Shown: positions 40,801-47,954, numbered from the stretch's first letter. The stretch: DNA of 64,000 nucleotides from Diplolepis rosae (GCA_030998225.1 JAPYXD010000581.1:7265501-7329500), one strand, 5' to 3'. The notes: generated by a model from the letters alone, not told the origin. Numbers and translations: made by a program.

Positions 40801-43265
40801 CAGGGTAATTTAAATGTTTTCATTTGTTTTATGTTTTAAAGAAGATTTACAAACTGAAGCCTTATTCGTTGGTGTTTCAAAAATCTTCCAATCAGAAACA
40901 ACGTCACAAAGGTCTATTGAAATGGTCTCTTGGAGTGTTGACATATTTTACCGTAATGACAGACGTGTTGTGACGAATCTTTAATGTGCAGATTTTAAGT
41001 GCTTTTAGTTTTAGTGTTTAGTGCATAAAGTTTCGTTTGCATAGAAAAGGCCACCTTTAATCAGAATCTTTGATGTTAAACAATGGCGGACAAAAAGAAA
41101 ATCGAAGGTAGGGTTAATGATTACAATAACATTTTCATTTAAAATAAAATTTAATGATTCAAAGGACATGAAATAGCAGAATTAATACACAAATTATTTG
41201 TGAATTATAATATTCCTTTATGAGTAAATATATACATATATATATATTTTTGTTTTTTTGTTTTTTGTTTTATTTATTTTTAAAACTGATTTTTAGATAA
41301 GAGAAGGGAGGCTGAGAATCTTTATCAGTTGGTTTTATTTATAAGAAATGGAGATCATTCGAATAATATTAATGAAGAAAATGATTGTGGGGAACAAATT
41401 GACATTGTTCCTGGATTTTGGCTCAAATTTGATCCAGAAATTGGATCACTAGTTACTCCCTTTCTTCCACCACCATATGATGCAACTGCCATTAAAGAGC
41501 TTCATAAAATAGTAAAAAACCGTAAAGATCCATTAGATATTGCCTGAGTACCCTGTCGAGTTAAGAGGACATGCAAGTAAGAGTTTTGTTTATAGATTCA
41601 GTTTAATCCACTTTATTTATACTGTTAAAAAGTTATTAATCAAGTTTTGTGATCCTTTTACAGAAACTTACGCAGAAGCTTTAAAACGAATCAAGCTTTT
41701 AGAAACTGAGAATTACGTTTATACTACAGATGATGGGAAACAAAAATCTGAAGAAACAAAACGTAATTTTCGTGATGAGGCCAAACTTAAAGTTAATTCT
41801 AATAAGCAGGATAAATTATTAAATAGCGCACCAAAACTGTCAGGAAAGCCACTCAGAAAATCAAAAGAAATTTCTCTTGATGTAACAAATGGTAAAATTT
41901 TGTATTTAAATTTTGTTTATTTAATATCCACAAGTATCTAATATTCTTTCTCAGTGTATTCTTCAACGTTAATAACATATTTTTTGTAAATTATAGAATC
42001 CAGCACTACTGACACAGATACGGATAAGTCCGATATGACAGAGAATCCATCGCCAATTCACGATTCTTCATCAAAATCAGAAAGTAATATTAAAAGAAGT
42101 AAATGAATTCTTCTATATTATTATAATACTGGAAGCCTAATGAATATTTATAAATTTGCAAAGTTAATTTATAATTTGGAAGTTTAATGATATAAAATTA
42201 AAATTGAAAATATGTGTAGAAGCTGATGGAACAAAGAGCATCAACAACAGTTTTAAATCCAGAAGGAATAGAAGCAAGTACTTCATTCTTATTTTGTATA
42301 ATGTTCAATTGAAATCTGATTTTAAAATGTGATATTTCTTTTTGGCAACATGTAACAGTTCATCAAAATCCGACGATGAAATTTTAAATATTGATATTAA
42401 CAAAACTAATAGGCATCGAAACAGTTTTGAATTTCATTCTTCAGTATACGGCGCAGAAAAAAAACGACAGAGAAGAATCTTGTGTTCAAAGACACAAGAT
42501 TCTGCAAATGTATCCAAGTTATGTACATTAAGAAGAGATATACATTTTATTTTTATTCTAAGTAAACATTTTTTTATTTTTCAACATCATAAATGTATTT
42601 AAATTCTAATTTCAGAGGTATTAAGTGTCAGATATGCTAAGTCAGAGTTTATCAGGGAAAAAAAGTTGCTTCAAGACTTAGGAACCACCATCACTAACGC
42701 TAAGGACTGGGAAGGGTTCCGAGCTTTGCGGGGAAAGAAATAAATAAAATTGTATATTGTATCACAGAATTTTGTGTACGTTTAAAAAAAAAATTAAATA
42801 CGTTTTACAAAAAATTAAATACGTTTTAATCCATCTAGACTGAATCTAGACCGCTGGCTAGACTCAATCTAGTTTGTCTGACTAGCAAATAAGCAGAGAA
42901 AACGTTACACTTTTGGACAGCCGAAGGTTAGCTTGTCTGGACAGCGGCTAGGTAGCATTCAGTCAGTCTAGCCAGGGACTGTCTAACGCCGAGAAATTTT
43001 TCCACACGGGTTGCGCATTTTAAATAAGAACTGTACTTAATTTGAACATAATTTGATGCTGGAAATCGAATCACTCAGGCTTTTTATTGATAAATAATTC
43101 TAAAGTATCCATGTAATGTTTATGTTCCATATATTGATATTGTTCAGTTGAAAAATAGACACATTTTATGTGATGAACGTTTGCAGTAATACAATCTGTT
43201 TAAAATCTTTGAGCTGCTGGCATTATTATTCTATTCCCTTAATTTCTTCAAAATTATAGCGTTAA
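22789..43265 (+). CDS. Candidate secreted microexon gene (model over 8 exons)
   Basis: Proposed exons: 22789-22860, 31785-31805, 32005-32043, 33989-34018, 37148-37186, 37404-37433, 40072-40110 and a terminal exon from 43260 (Arg then TAA at 43263-43265). Every internal exon is bounded by AG and GTAAGT or GTGAGT, is a multiple of three, and is phase 0-0. The product would be a signal peptide (MQVLNILIMCFIAANF...), an acidic DGDDKKE, then SECWYHQYVGIRN, GAPGGYPKPE, FDKWYHRFVGIRN, GAPGGNPKPE, YERLHHRFLGTGN: about 90 residues. The pattern recalls insect secreted effector or venom families with many microexons (for example aphid bicycle genes), but I see no homology to any of them. The gene has been stretched by mobile elements. 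Linkage of exon 1 to the microexons across 9 kb is inference. Confidence 0.5.
22970..23400. repeat. Diverged copy of the dispersed hairpin repeat, in the first intron
   Basis: Related to 8340-8710 and 63460-63830 (GCAGGTTTCGTTTTTGCTAT; CTATGGTTGCAAGAAACTCA). The hairpin arms are 23117-23150 and 23210-23242, with extra pairing of CAACCGA/TCGGTTG inside. Confidence 0.8.
23401..24692 (-). repeat. Possible 3' LTR and downstream region of the gypsy element
   Basis: On the minus strand a purine run GGGGGG ends at 24693 and is followed by TGTTGTAACG, the usual layout of a polypurine tract and LTR start. The far LTR end is unclear: CAACA at 24369-24373 would give a 324-bp LTR, but the GC-rich sequence continues to about 23395. 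No second LTR exists in the window to compare. Confidence 0.35.
25200..25802 (-). pseudogene. gypsy integrase C-terminal part with nonsense codons
   Basis: Continues the pol frame after TAG at 25800-25802: ANPVERINRVLKTMI carries the catalytic Glu, then FRFAFNTAYH, TAG, SLKTSPSFLNFGRDPLPQ. A third stop (TGA after ALRDLMK) precedes HLDAAHNKQAHAYN and a chromatin-side domain RPRTYQVGDRVLRR ... FDGVFTVSRVIS. All three stops are single-base nonsense changes in otherwise readable sequence. Confidence 0.8.
25800..28127 (-). CDS. gypsy pol: protease end, RT, RNase H, integrase (open part)
   Basis: 775 open codons. The first 40 residues include CVLGMDAIRQF, the C-terminal strand of the aspartic protease. 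RT: ISTIDLDQAFHQVPL, MPFGLTNAPATFQRLID, FAYLDDVIIV. RNase H: FTLQTDASSTGVGAVLTQ, SVTEKECLAVVWAI, TVVTDHSSLRWL. Integrase: an HHCC zinc motif from HDQPQAGHLG to CDICQRC, then VGADIMGPY (first D) and FLFTDNGTEFCN (second D), ending at TPPYHP. Length and order are those of a Ty3/gypsy pol. Catalytic residues seen are intact up to the stop. Confidence 0.93.
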   Translation of the reverse strand: MALPSTLDVVQKCVEYKVVPNFKYQCVLGMDAIRQFRLIVDGNANVIRMAYDDEVYRTATIDLLSNLARIDDDGCAAIKELTKTQMALVEDFLKRELKVSKKELGATHLAKHTIDVGDHPPIKQKYHVRSPAVMDEMNKLMDKLIEQKLVEPSNSAWSSPVVMARKSNGTYRLCIDFREINRVTKKDAYPLPPMTNILDKLQKANYISTIDLDQAFHQVPLNEKSKELTAFTVPGRGLFQFTRMPFGLTNAPATFQRLIDKVIGPELEPHAFAYLDDVIIVSKTFEDHLKWLKEVLDRLAAAGLSINPDKCLFFRSEIRYLGFLINNEGVNVDPSKLAPILDLPAPRNIRKLRSFLGSGGWYRRFIPNFATVAEPLFRLLKKAQPFYWQAEQEAAFEAIKTALTTAPVVARPDFAHPFTLQTDASSTGVGAVLTQTIGVERVIAYASRSLSAAERNYSVTEKECLAVVWAIKKFREYLEGFRFTVVTDHSSLRWLRSLKNPTGRLARWTLSLLEYDFEVQYRKGALNVVPDFLSRLDQDLDGPEEVAAMDKTEDAWYLKRLSDVQKNPRAFPTWKIENGILYHHCANKWLDPILPDLDSWKMVLPKEHHAAALAEAHDQPQAGHLGVDKTYHRLATRYYWPGFYHDVAQYVRVCDICQRCKVEQAKPAGEMGNRVIEEPWLMVGADIMGPYTPSSVQHRYVLVFQDFFTRWIEVLPLRNANGATITKAFKDLVITRWGTPKFLFTDNGTEFCNKIVDQICQEYAIKRVKTPPYHP
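28133..28393 (-). CDS. gypsy aspartic protease segment
   Basis: 86 codons with FVKLKIANRELDALVDSGST, the retropepsin DSG active site. The frame stops at LFPNGQF and the rest of the protease is readable at the start of the pol frame, so a small frame break near 28130 separates them. Confidence 0.85.
   Translation of the reverse strand: MSPGEQRVYLDSDKFSENDCAALKFYEQGTRFFVKLKIANRELDALVDSGSTKSILGKEGIKLAAEFNQEIKPSEVKAILFPNGQF
28497..28887 (-). pseudogene. gypsy gag C-terminal fragment
   Basis: Contains a cysteine/histidine-rich segment CRNCLSYGIPAPHDHSTMHC and a knuckle CYKCGRAEYRTPDC in which the usual His is Tyr. Two overlapping frames are used, so at least one indel is present. The N-terminal gag is absent. 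Confidence 0.75.
28891..29674. repeat. Unclassified sequence with an inverted repeat
   Basis: CCCAAGTGCAAA (29242-29253) and TTTGCACTTGGG (29346-29357) form an inverted pair around GGCAGCCAGTGAT/AGTACTGG-like repeats, perhaps a small fold-back element. The rest is AT-rich with no gene. Confidence 0.5.
29675..30919 (+). mobile_element. Tc1/mariner element, DD41D spacing
   Basis: TIRs AAGTGTGATCAAATTGGAGG and the complement of AAGGGTGATCAATTTAGAGG, flanked by TA (29673-29674, 30920-30921). 1245 bp with one long ORF. Deleted or truncated relatives lie at 32576-33141 and 60544-61050. Confidence 0.9.
29787..30812 (+). CDS. DD41D-type transposase, open
   Basis: 341 codons without interruption. 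N-terminal HTH (LTPQQRLQIVQLYYENG) and second HTH-like part (RRRSQQLGLSYGTTWAILRK). Catalytic residues: RIFFSDEAHFWLNGYVNKQN (first D), IWFQQDGAACHT (second D), and PPRSCDITPLDFYLWGY (third D). 41 residues separate the last two, measured to the D of PLD that aligns with APSD of mariner. About 20 residues expected between LRKDLG and the RLAEDPHF segment seem to be missing, in frame; whether that abolishes activity is unknown. It is the most intact transposase in the window. Confidence 0.88.
   Translation: MERLTPQQRLQIVQLYYENGRSVKSVYRALRPIYGVLNRPTERTIRHTIGKLENNFTLLDDTRPIRPRTARKVENIAAVNESFAEDPEESIRRRSQQLGLSYGTTWAILRKDLGHNSSRWALGRLAEDPHFGTRIFFSDEAHFWLNGYVNKQNCRIWGEEQPEAIQELPLHPLKTTVWCGLWAREIIGPYFFKDEAGANVTVNGERYRAMINDFLMPEIEARNLHDIWFQQDGAACHTARETMDLLRSRFGEQFISRLGPVDWPPRSCDITPLDFYLWGYVKSKCFVDKPATIEAVVANITEVISEIPTEVLERVIQNWCLRMDELKRSCGQHLKGVIFKK
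30991..31580 (-). mobile_element. mariner internal-deletion derivative
   Basis: TIRs TGAGGGGCACTACTTATATT and complement of CGAGGGGCACTATTTATATT, both flanked by TA. The minus strand keeps the N-terminal HTH (MELSRENLRVMIYYDCRRGL, then QECIDQLISTFGDVAPFDHV), SSTSIYKIFHKYL with ISRWIPHNLT-like linker, and the last residues (WFERMQKCDHKGEYFEKH). The catalytic core is deleted. Confidence 0.88.
31785..31805 (+). CDS. Microexon DGDDKKE (21 bp)
   Basis: TTTTATAG acceptor, GTGAGT donor, seven codons, phase 0-0. Acidic/basic spacer directly upstream of the first WYH-type exon. Confidence 0.5.
32005..32043 (+). CDS. Microexon SECWYHQYVGIRN (39 bp)
   Basis: TTTTGTAG acceptor, GTAAGT donor, phase 0-0. 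First of three WYH-type exons; carries the only Cys of the set. Confidence 0.6.
32223..32252 (-). ncRNA. Hammerhead ribozyme motif, left arm
   Basis: Minus strand: CTGATGA, T, stem GCCTC/GAGGC with 7-nt loop, GAAAC. Identical core to the right-arm copy. Confidence 0.75.
32576..33141 (+). mobile_element. DD41D-family deletion derivative
   Basis: TIRs AAGGGTTTCCCAATAGGGGT and complement, TA-flanked, 566 bp. A 118-codon frame (32678-33034) starts MSSFTLPQRLEIVQLFYQNS, keeps the HTH, then jumps after IGDLETNIRAAIAAI to the transposase C-terminus MLHKVIENWLERIQVCKK. The entire catalytic domain is removed, leaving the frame open. Confidence 0.9.
33731..33760 (+). ncRNA. Hammerhead ribozyme motif, right arm
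   Basis: CTGATGA, T, stem GCCTC/GAGGC with loop TGGAGAT, GAAAC, followed by GTTGGC. Confidence 0.75.
33989..34018 (+). CDS. Microexon GAPGGYPKPE (30 bp)
   Basis: TTTTATAG acceptor, GTGAGT donor, phase 0-0. Pairs with 37404-37433, differing by one synonymous and one replacement change. Confidence 0.6.
34406..35692 (-). mobile_element. Mos1-like mariner (mauritiana subfamily), nearly intact
   Basis: TIRs CCAGGGGTGTTGGTTGAAGT and complement of CCAGGGGTGTTAGTTGAAAT, flanked by TA (34404-34405, 35693-35694). 1287 bp, the size of complete mariners. Confidence 0.93.
34480..35538 (-). pseudogene. Mos1-like transposase with one late nonsense codon
   Basis: Open from MSSFVPSKSHLRHSL (35520) to 34552. 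An HTH region, WVPHQLNDRQMENRK linker, VTGDEKWIYFENPKRKKSW (first D), MLCVWWDQCGVVYFELLKPG, VILQHDNAPSHTAK (second D) and PPYSPDLAPSDYHLFASM (third D, 34 residues on). The stop TGA at 34552-34554 replaces the Trp expected in the conserved F-Y/F-W-x-G-I-H motif; after it the frame reads NGIHDLPERWAKC and ends at QYFE. Only about 25 C-terminal residues are lost, so this is a very young or recently mutated copy. Confidence 0.92.
35780..36537. repeat. Dispersed GC-hairpin repeat
   Basis: Contains ACTAGCGGGTTATAGAG and GTGCACTTTATTGCCCCC-like sequence also found (diverged) at 62400-62500, plus two hairpins: GTGTGAAGTTTGC...TCACACGAG around CCCGAGCGAAGCGAGGG (36379-36395) and a second around 36474-36505. 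No coding evidence. Confidence 0.65.
36549..37042. mobile_element. Fold-back Penelope-type relic with a mutated hammerhead core
   Basis: Inverted arms of about 170 bp (36600-36770 and 36870-37042) around a centre, flanked by an 11-bp duplication TACTATTACCT (36538-36548, 37043-37053). The centre keeps a stem GATGCT/AGCATC followed by AAAACGTCGG, the layout of a hammerhead whose CUGAUGA and GAAAC boxes are altered. It lies in the intron before the second WYH-type microexon. Confidence 0.7.
37148..37186 (+). CDS. Microexon FDKWYHRFVGIRN (39 bp)
   Basis: TTTTACAG acceptor, GTAAGT donor, phase 0-0. Unit B counterpart of 32005-32043. Confidence 0.6.
37404..37433 (+). CDS. Microexon GAPGGNPKPE (30 bp)
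   Basis: TTTTATAG acceptor, GTGAGT donor, phase 0-0. The 140 bp of intron before it match unit A with three differences. Confidence 0.6.
37782..38932. mobile_element. TA-flanked fold-back element with arms of about 420 bp
   Basis: Ends CACTACCGTCGGAAATTGTG and complement of CACTACCATCGGAAATTGTG. Left arm 37782-38225, right arm 38512-38932, with small gaps between arms. The loop (38226-38511) is AT-rich. No ORF. The CACTACCG ends flanked by TA suggest mobilisation by a Tc1-like transposase. Confidence 0.88.
38973..39706 (+). pseudogene. Mos1-type transposase relic, core deleted
   Basis: N-terminal part FIICFHLKNSVAEAHRMLSS and ERTSRELFYRFKSSDFDVED; after stops at 39234-39236 and near 39272 come ISKRLKAMGMIQKQGNWVPH, FLHRIVTGDEKLVHYDN (first D) and IHSAKVMLCI. 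The sequence then jumps from GVVYYVLL to DFRSYEEVKKWIDSW and KLPKR, so the block with the second and third D is deleted. Confidence 0.85.
40072..40110 (+). CDS. Microexon YERLHHRFLGTGN (39 bp)
   Basis: TTTTTAG acceptor, GTAAGT donor, phase 0-0. Third, most diverged WYH-type exon (unit C). Confidence 0.55.
40421..40475 (-). repeat. tRNA-derived SINE-like fragment
   Basis: Minus strand has GTGCCTGTGTAGCTTAGTGG followed by TTAGAGCAGTCGACC, which looks like a tRNA 5' half with an A box. The B box region is degenerate, so a functional tRNA is unlikely. Confidence 0.5.
41083..42743 (+). CDS. Seven-exon gene inside the TIR element (unknown function)
   Basis: Proposed exons 41083-41107, 41297-41576, 41664-41891, 41997-42098, 42220-42277, 42359-42561, 42616-42743, with matching phases at all but one point. 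It starts MADKKKIEG, continues LVLFIRNGDHS, IDIVPGFWLKFDPEIGS and TPFLPPPYDATAIKELHK, then YPVELRGHA, YAEALKRIKLLETENYVYTT, a Ser/Asp-rich low-complexity stretch, and ends FIREKKLLQDLG, NAKDWEGFRALRGKK. One base too many near 41539 puts a stop (41545-41547) in exon 2, so this copy is probably dead or mis-sequenced. The donor of exon 5 is uncertain. A polyadenylation-like AATAAA lies at the stop codon. I do not recognise the protein; no DDE transposase motif is visible. Confidence 0.55.
43011..43259. other. Last intron of the microexon gene (unit C remainder)
   Basis: Weakly similar to the unit B intron (TAATTTGA..ATAATTTGATG). 43190-43230 shows a possible decayed WYH-type exon (TTGAAAAATAGACAC...GATGAAC followed by GTTTGCAG) that no longer has an open frame. 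Confidence 0.35.
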
Positions 43266-43390
43266 CCGTACCCTGGTGAATGATTTCTGCAGATGGAATT
43301 TTTGCCTCCTCATGCCGATACATCCAACACTGGTCAAACATCAAGATTGGTTTCGCGCAGCATCCTATATAATTTTATACATATGTTAAT
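43260..43390 (+). CDS. Possible terminal exon of the microexon gene
   Basis: AATTATAG acceptor; in phase 0 the exon reads CGT TAA, so the protein would end in Arg and the rest is 3' UTR. GTACCCTGGTGAATGATTTC resembles the GAPGG-type exon, suggesting a mutated former internal exon. In phase 1 the same exon is open for 37 codons with FCRWNFCLLMP. Confidence 0.3.
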
Positions 43391-44714
43391 ATCCTTCAAT
43401 ATCCAAAGATCGACAAATCAAAATAATTACGTAAATATCATGTAAAGCAAATGTTTCAGACAGTTTGAGTTATTAAACAATCTAGCTTTTCAAAATTGTT
43501 ATATTTGGATCTAGACAATTTTTTGGAGTTTGGGTCACATATTTCATTATTAATAGAATTCATGGGAAGTAACATCAAACATAGTTACCTATTCTGAATT
43601 AGTTTCGCAGTTTTATTTTGTACATTTAATAATTTTAAATGTCGAAAGGGGTTTCTTTTTTGTGGCAAAATCTTTAACCAAATGTTATTTTAATGGGCAC
43701 ACTAGGGTTTATAAAATATACGGTATACAGAGTTTTCATTGGGAAATTCTTTCCAAAGCAGATATATAGAGAATACTCTTATTTCGTACGTTAATAAGTT
43801 GGGCGACGGAATGTACTATATAAGTAAAAATCGGGGTCTGAGTCGATATTACTTTCATAACTATAAATTGGCCATAAGATTTTAAAATTGTTTGTAAGTT
43901 CGTATAAATTGCATCTGATTCAATAATACATGTGTAAAGTAAAGATTGTTAAAATATTAGTAAGTTCGCCAAATATATTACTATTTCCTATTATAGAATA
44001 TACATTTTGTTTCTTACATATTCAATTTTGTTAATGGCTAATAAATAATATGTGAAAGATAATGCTGTTTAGAATTTGTATTTATATTTTTCAACGTATA
44101 GAAAATATATATAAAAGAAATTGACGAATTACTTTCACATTTTCAATAATGAATACCAATTACTGTGTTTTTAAATTTGTGTTCCAAATTTTTTAATCAA
44201 ATAATAACGTTAAATTATATAAAATTTAAGTTGCCTCAAACTTAATAAAATTTTTATATATTGTATATACTTAAATTACTATATATTTTATAGATATGCG
44301 TTAAATCAAATATTCATACCAAAAGTTTCTCCGTGTACTAATAAAATAAAGATGATTCAGTGTAAGCAATAAAAAATTCAATTCTATTTGCAAACTGTAA
44401 AAGAAATAGAGAAGAAAATCCTGTTATAAATTTTGTATAACTTTCTTGAGTGAAAAACTTTGTTACTTTGCATTTCTTCTGTATTTTATTTGATATTTTT
44501 TTAAATAATCATAATTATTGACCATAATTAAAAACCAGTAATGTCGAGCGCGAAGCGCTACTGTAATGGTGAGAATGTACATGCAACTTTAATTGGGCCC
44601 AAAGAGGTTTCCTTTTAATTATATAGATAATTTTTTTTTCTTGAACATCGCGTCCATCATCGACTAGAACAAGCACTGAATAATGTATGGATGATCAATA
44701 CACGGAAAGACCTA
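43391..44714. other. AT-rich spacer, no gene
   Basis: Only features seen are AAGTTTCTCCGTGTACT (44329, end of the ACACGGAGAA-type repeat) and TGTCGAGCGCGAAGCGC (44540), a copy of the GCGCGAAGCGC motif. Confidence 0.45.
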
Positions 44715-45190
44715 CACGGAAAGAACATCTTACAAAATGGTTCCCATATCATTCACATATAGTTGCTTTTACAAAAGCGAATGGTACTGTGCATTTAGAT
44801 GTAATACCCAAACTTTGGATATCGTTCCCAAAGTTTGAATCGTATCGTATCCAATTAGGTTACGTTGTATTTTCTGCAAATAATGGTGTACCAACTAGCG
44901 TTGGGTCTTACACCCAAACTTTGGTTGTCGCATCCAAAGCTATGGAAAGGACAACAATCCTTTTTGGCATCACAAGCTAAAATCATGGTTCTCATTTCCA
45001 AAGTTAAAGTGGTACAATATCATAAGCGGTTGGGAAGCGACAACTATGTGAATGGGTACAGCACCAAAAGATGTTTTATGCATTAACTTTGGTTGCCACA
45101 ACCAAATATTTGGTTGGGCGATATTTAAGCAAATTTTTTGGTTGTGACATCCAAAACTTAGGTTGTAACAACCAAACTTTTCTTTCCGTG
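44715..45190. mobile_element. TA-flanked MITE, CACGGAAAGAA ends
   Basis: Ends CACGGAAAGAACATC and complement of CACGGAAAGAAAAGTTTGG, each followed by TA. The interior is built from inverted copies of CCCAAACTTTGG and GGTTGTCGC-like words. No coding capacity. Confidence 0.75.
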
Positions 45191-45339
45191 TACGTTTGTA
45201 ATTTTTTTCAAACTACGTTAGAGCTTGGAAAAAAATTAATCATATTGTGAGATATTCCGGTAATAAGGGCTGAATATACCCGTGTGGAAATCAAACCCGG
45301 AAACTGATTGAGATCCGGACGGATAGCCCTAGATGTAAC

Positions 45340-45532
45340 CGGGAACCGGTCGGGCTATCCGACCAGGAACCCGCCAGAAACGTCACGCCGGTTTGGTTAT
45401 GTTCCCGACATGAAGGCTGGTCGGGAACCGGCCGGGCTATCCGACCAGGAACCTGCCAGAAACGTCACGCTGGTTTGGTTATGTTCCCGGCATGAAGGCT
45501 AGTCGGGAACCGGTCGGTCTATCCGACCAGGG
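45340..45532. repeat. 82-bp tandem repeat, 2.3 units
   Basis: CGGGAACCGG(T/C)CGG(G/T)CTATCC starts at 45340, 45422 and 45504. An inverted, diverged copy lies in 56400-56574. Confidence 0.85.
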
Positions 45533-45700
45533 TTCTTAGTAGCATTAAAATTAGTTTGAAAATTATTAGAGGATGAATAATAATTAGTGATTATTACAAA
45601 TTATTTTGGAATAAACTAATTAATATACTTTTTAATCGCAGTAATAATTTTAAATTACAATTCACTGCCAGTTTCACTTTCTTCTTGACGATATGGCCTT

Positions 45701-45834
45701 TTAATGCGATCTCTTTCTTCGTTCACTCTGCCAGTTTTTAGCATTGCCTAGGACAATCCTCAGAGCGCTGTCAAAAAATTTCGAGGTAATTAATTGGCCT
45801 GTTAAAGTATCCCTATGGGTCTCTTGAAACACAT
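45701..45834 (-). CDS. Last exon of the gene in the second CCCGTGTGG element
   Basis: Minus strand: TTTTTTTCAG acceptor, two leading bases, then VFQETHRDTLTGQLITSKFF, DSALRIVLGNAKNWQSERRK and a stop. Same phase and a similar ending (NAK-N/D-W) as the last exon at 42616-42743 of the first element. Upstream exons were not resolved; ORF 46266-46580 on the minus strand is a weak candidate. Confidence 0.4.
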
Positions 45835-47266
45835 CTGAAAAAAATATTATTATTATTACAAATAAAGAAAAATAATGTAGCAGTTTTCGTGATAATAATA
45901 TAATAAAATGTTTCGGCAAATTAGTTTATCTAATAAACTTCAGTAGACTGTGGTAGGGAATTCAAGTAAAAACACAGATTTAGTTGTTGGGCAACATGAT
46001 AGTGGATTCATTGGCATGAAAACAAATTGCCCTCCGCACTTGTAGTGGAGGAAGAGGCTGTTGAAAAGAACAAAGAACAGTAACGGTTTAGCCGCTAAGA
46101 GAAAAATCACTCACCCCGCAGTGGTGACGAATGGATAGTCCTCACTCACTCTTCCAGGCACCTTCCAGAGCGTGGCTTAAGTCAGCAGTCCTCATCACAG
46201 GGTTGACGGAATCCACAGGGGCACTCACTCAATCCGTTCGAATATGCTTCGGACCATGAACACTGTTACCCACTTCGTACACAATCCACAGGGGCACACG
46301 CGTAATCCACACTAACATCACTGTCCTGTCGAGGATCCCTCCCGTTGCCAAGGGTGAAATGTAACTGAATCTCCCCCATTTTAAACAAAAATCCAAAGGA
46401 AAGTCCCATAACTAAACATCCCAACCGAACGTCGTGGGAGAGGGTAATTAATTTTGATACCTGCTCGTCGTTAACTTTAAAGGTCAGCGCAGAGCCTACG
46501 AAGATAAGTAAACGAATACATAAGAAAACAAACGACAAAGACCGCGCTTTCGCTAAATGGTTCAAAGCACCCGAACACATGCCCTTAAGGAAAACTACTG
46601 TGTGACATCTTTGAAAATTTTTAAAAATTTTTAAACATCATATAGGTTCACCCTGGCGAAGGTTCCGGATTGAAATTGATTTCGAATCAATCCGCACTAT
46701 TCCGAGCCATTCCGGAATATGATTCCGAACTAAACCAAGTTATTCCGAATGATTCCAAAGCAAATTTTCAATGCGAGTCAACCCGAAGTCAATTCAAAAT
46801 CAATCCGAATAAATTCGGTCAATTTCGGTTTCATTCGGATACATTCGGATTGAAAGTTTGAAATGATTCGGATTGGTCGGATTTATTCCGATTAAGAGTT
46901 CGGATTGATTTTAAATGGGCCTCTGATTAATACGTACTAAAACTGGCTTCGGATTTATTCGGAATAACTCGGATTGGTTCAGAAACAGATTTCTGAATGG
47001 GTCGCGTTGCTTTGGAAAAAATTCCCAATCCAAGACTTTTGCCAAGGTACTTGACTAGTGCCCGACTAGTTCCCGGTCAGTTTCTGATAATGAACTTCAT
47101 CCTGGGCTGATTCTGCCGCTTCCCGACTTGACCCGGTCTGGTCACGAGTCAACCCGTACGATTCCCACCCAGTTCCCGGCCATGCAATACAGCCCGAGTT
47201 TGCCTGACAGGGAGCCGGCCAGAAACCTTTTTGTAATGGGGTTAACTGGGGCAATTTCCACACGGG

Positions 47267-47950
47267 GAGAATGATTAAGAATTTGTATTTCTATACGAAT
47301 ACGCGATTTTTCCTCCCTCTAAAAATCGACCAGCGGGAAAAGAAAAAGAGCGAATCCTATTTTTTTCAATCGACCTAGTAAAATGTAACGGGAGCGTATT
47401 AAAAAAAAATTAATAAGTAGAAGAATGCAAAAGAACGAATAAAAAGGCTTAAAGGAATTTCACTTTGAAAACTCTAGGTTGAATTTAAATGTATGGATAG
47501 TTTTCTCGTTAATAAATATTTTGTATTAAATTTTAGTTTGTACTTGGAAAAGAAAAATCAATCTAAATTATAAAAACATTTTTTTATTAATATGTTGAAC
47601 GTATATTTGGTGTACTGCATTACAATTGCCATATATGATTCATTAGATGACGTTGGATTGAATATATAATATAAATATTTGTACCAGTGCTCCATTATAA
47701 ATTCTTAAAATAAGATAAAAATAAAAATTAATAATTCTGGTACAATATTACATTTTATTTCTTGTACTAAACTTCGTTAATTTAGTTTATTATCAATTAT
47801 CATTACTACTTAATTACTACAAGTATTACATATATAAGAAGTATCTCATTTATCCTACTTTTTACATTATCAAATCTATTTTTAACTTATACAGTTGGAA
47901 AATATTCAAAATTAAATTTACTTATATCTAAATAATTTATTTAAACGTGT
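47267..47950. other. AT-rich spacer, no gene
   Basis: Nothing recognised. Confidence 0.45.
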
Positions 47951-47954
47951 TAAA

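Larger units (their letters stand above)
40186..43010. mobile_element. 2.8-kb TIR element with a seven-exon gene (unclassified superfamily)
   Basis: Perfectly readable TIRs CCCGTGTGGAAAAATTTCTC and complement at 42991-43010 (one T-run length difference). Target duplication unclear (TT on both sides at most). Inside the ends are PPY-free GC-rich segments built on CAGACCGTCTGG/CTAGACTGAATCTAGACC words. It carries a spliced gene rather than a single transposase ORF. Relatives: 45279-47266 and 56400-56574. Confidence 0.75.
45279..47266. mobile_element. CCCGTGTGG TIR element, second copy (2.0 kb)
   Basis: Ends CCCGTGTGGAAATCAAACCC and complement (47245-47266, with TTTCCACACGGG). Inside: an 82-bp tandem repeat at 45340-45532, a coding-like last exon on the minus strand (45701-45834), a GC-rich 46.1-46.6 kb block, and at 46650-46990 many ATTCCGGAT/ATTCGGATTGA words. 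Confidence 0.7.
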
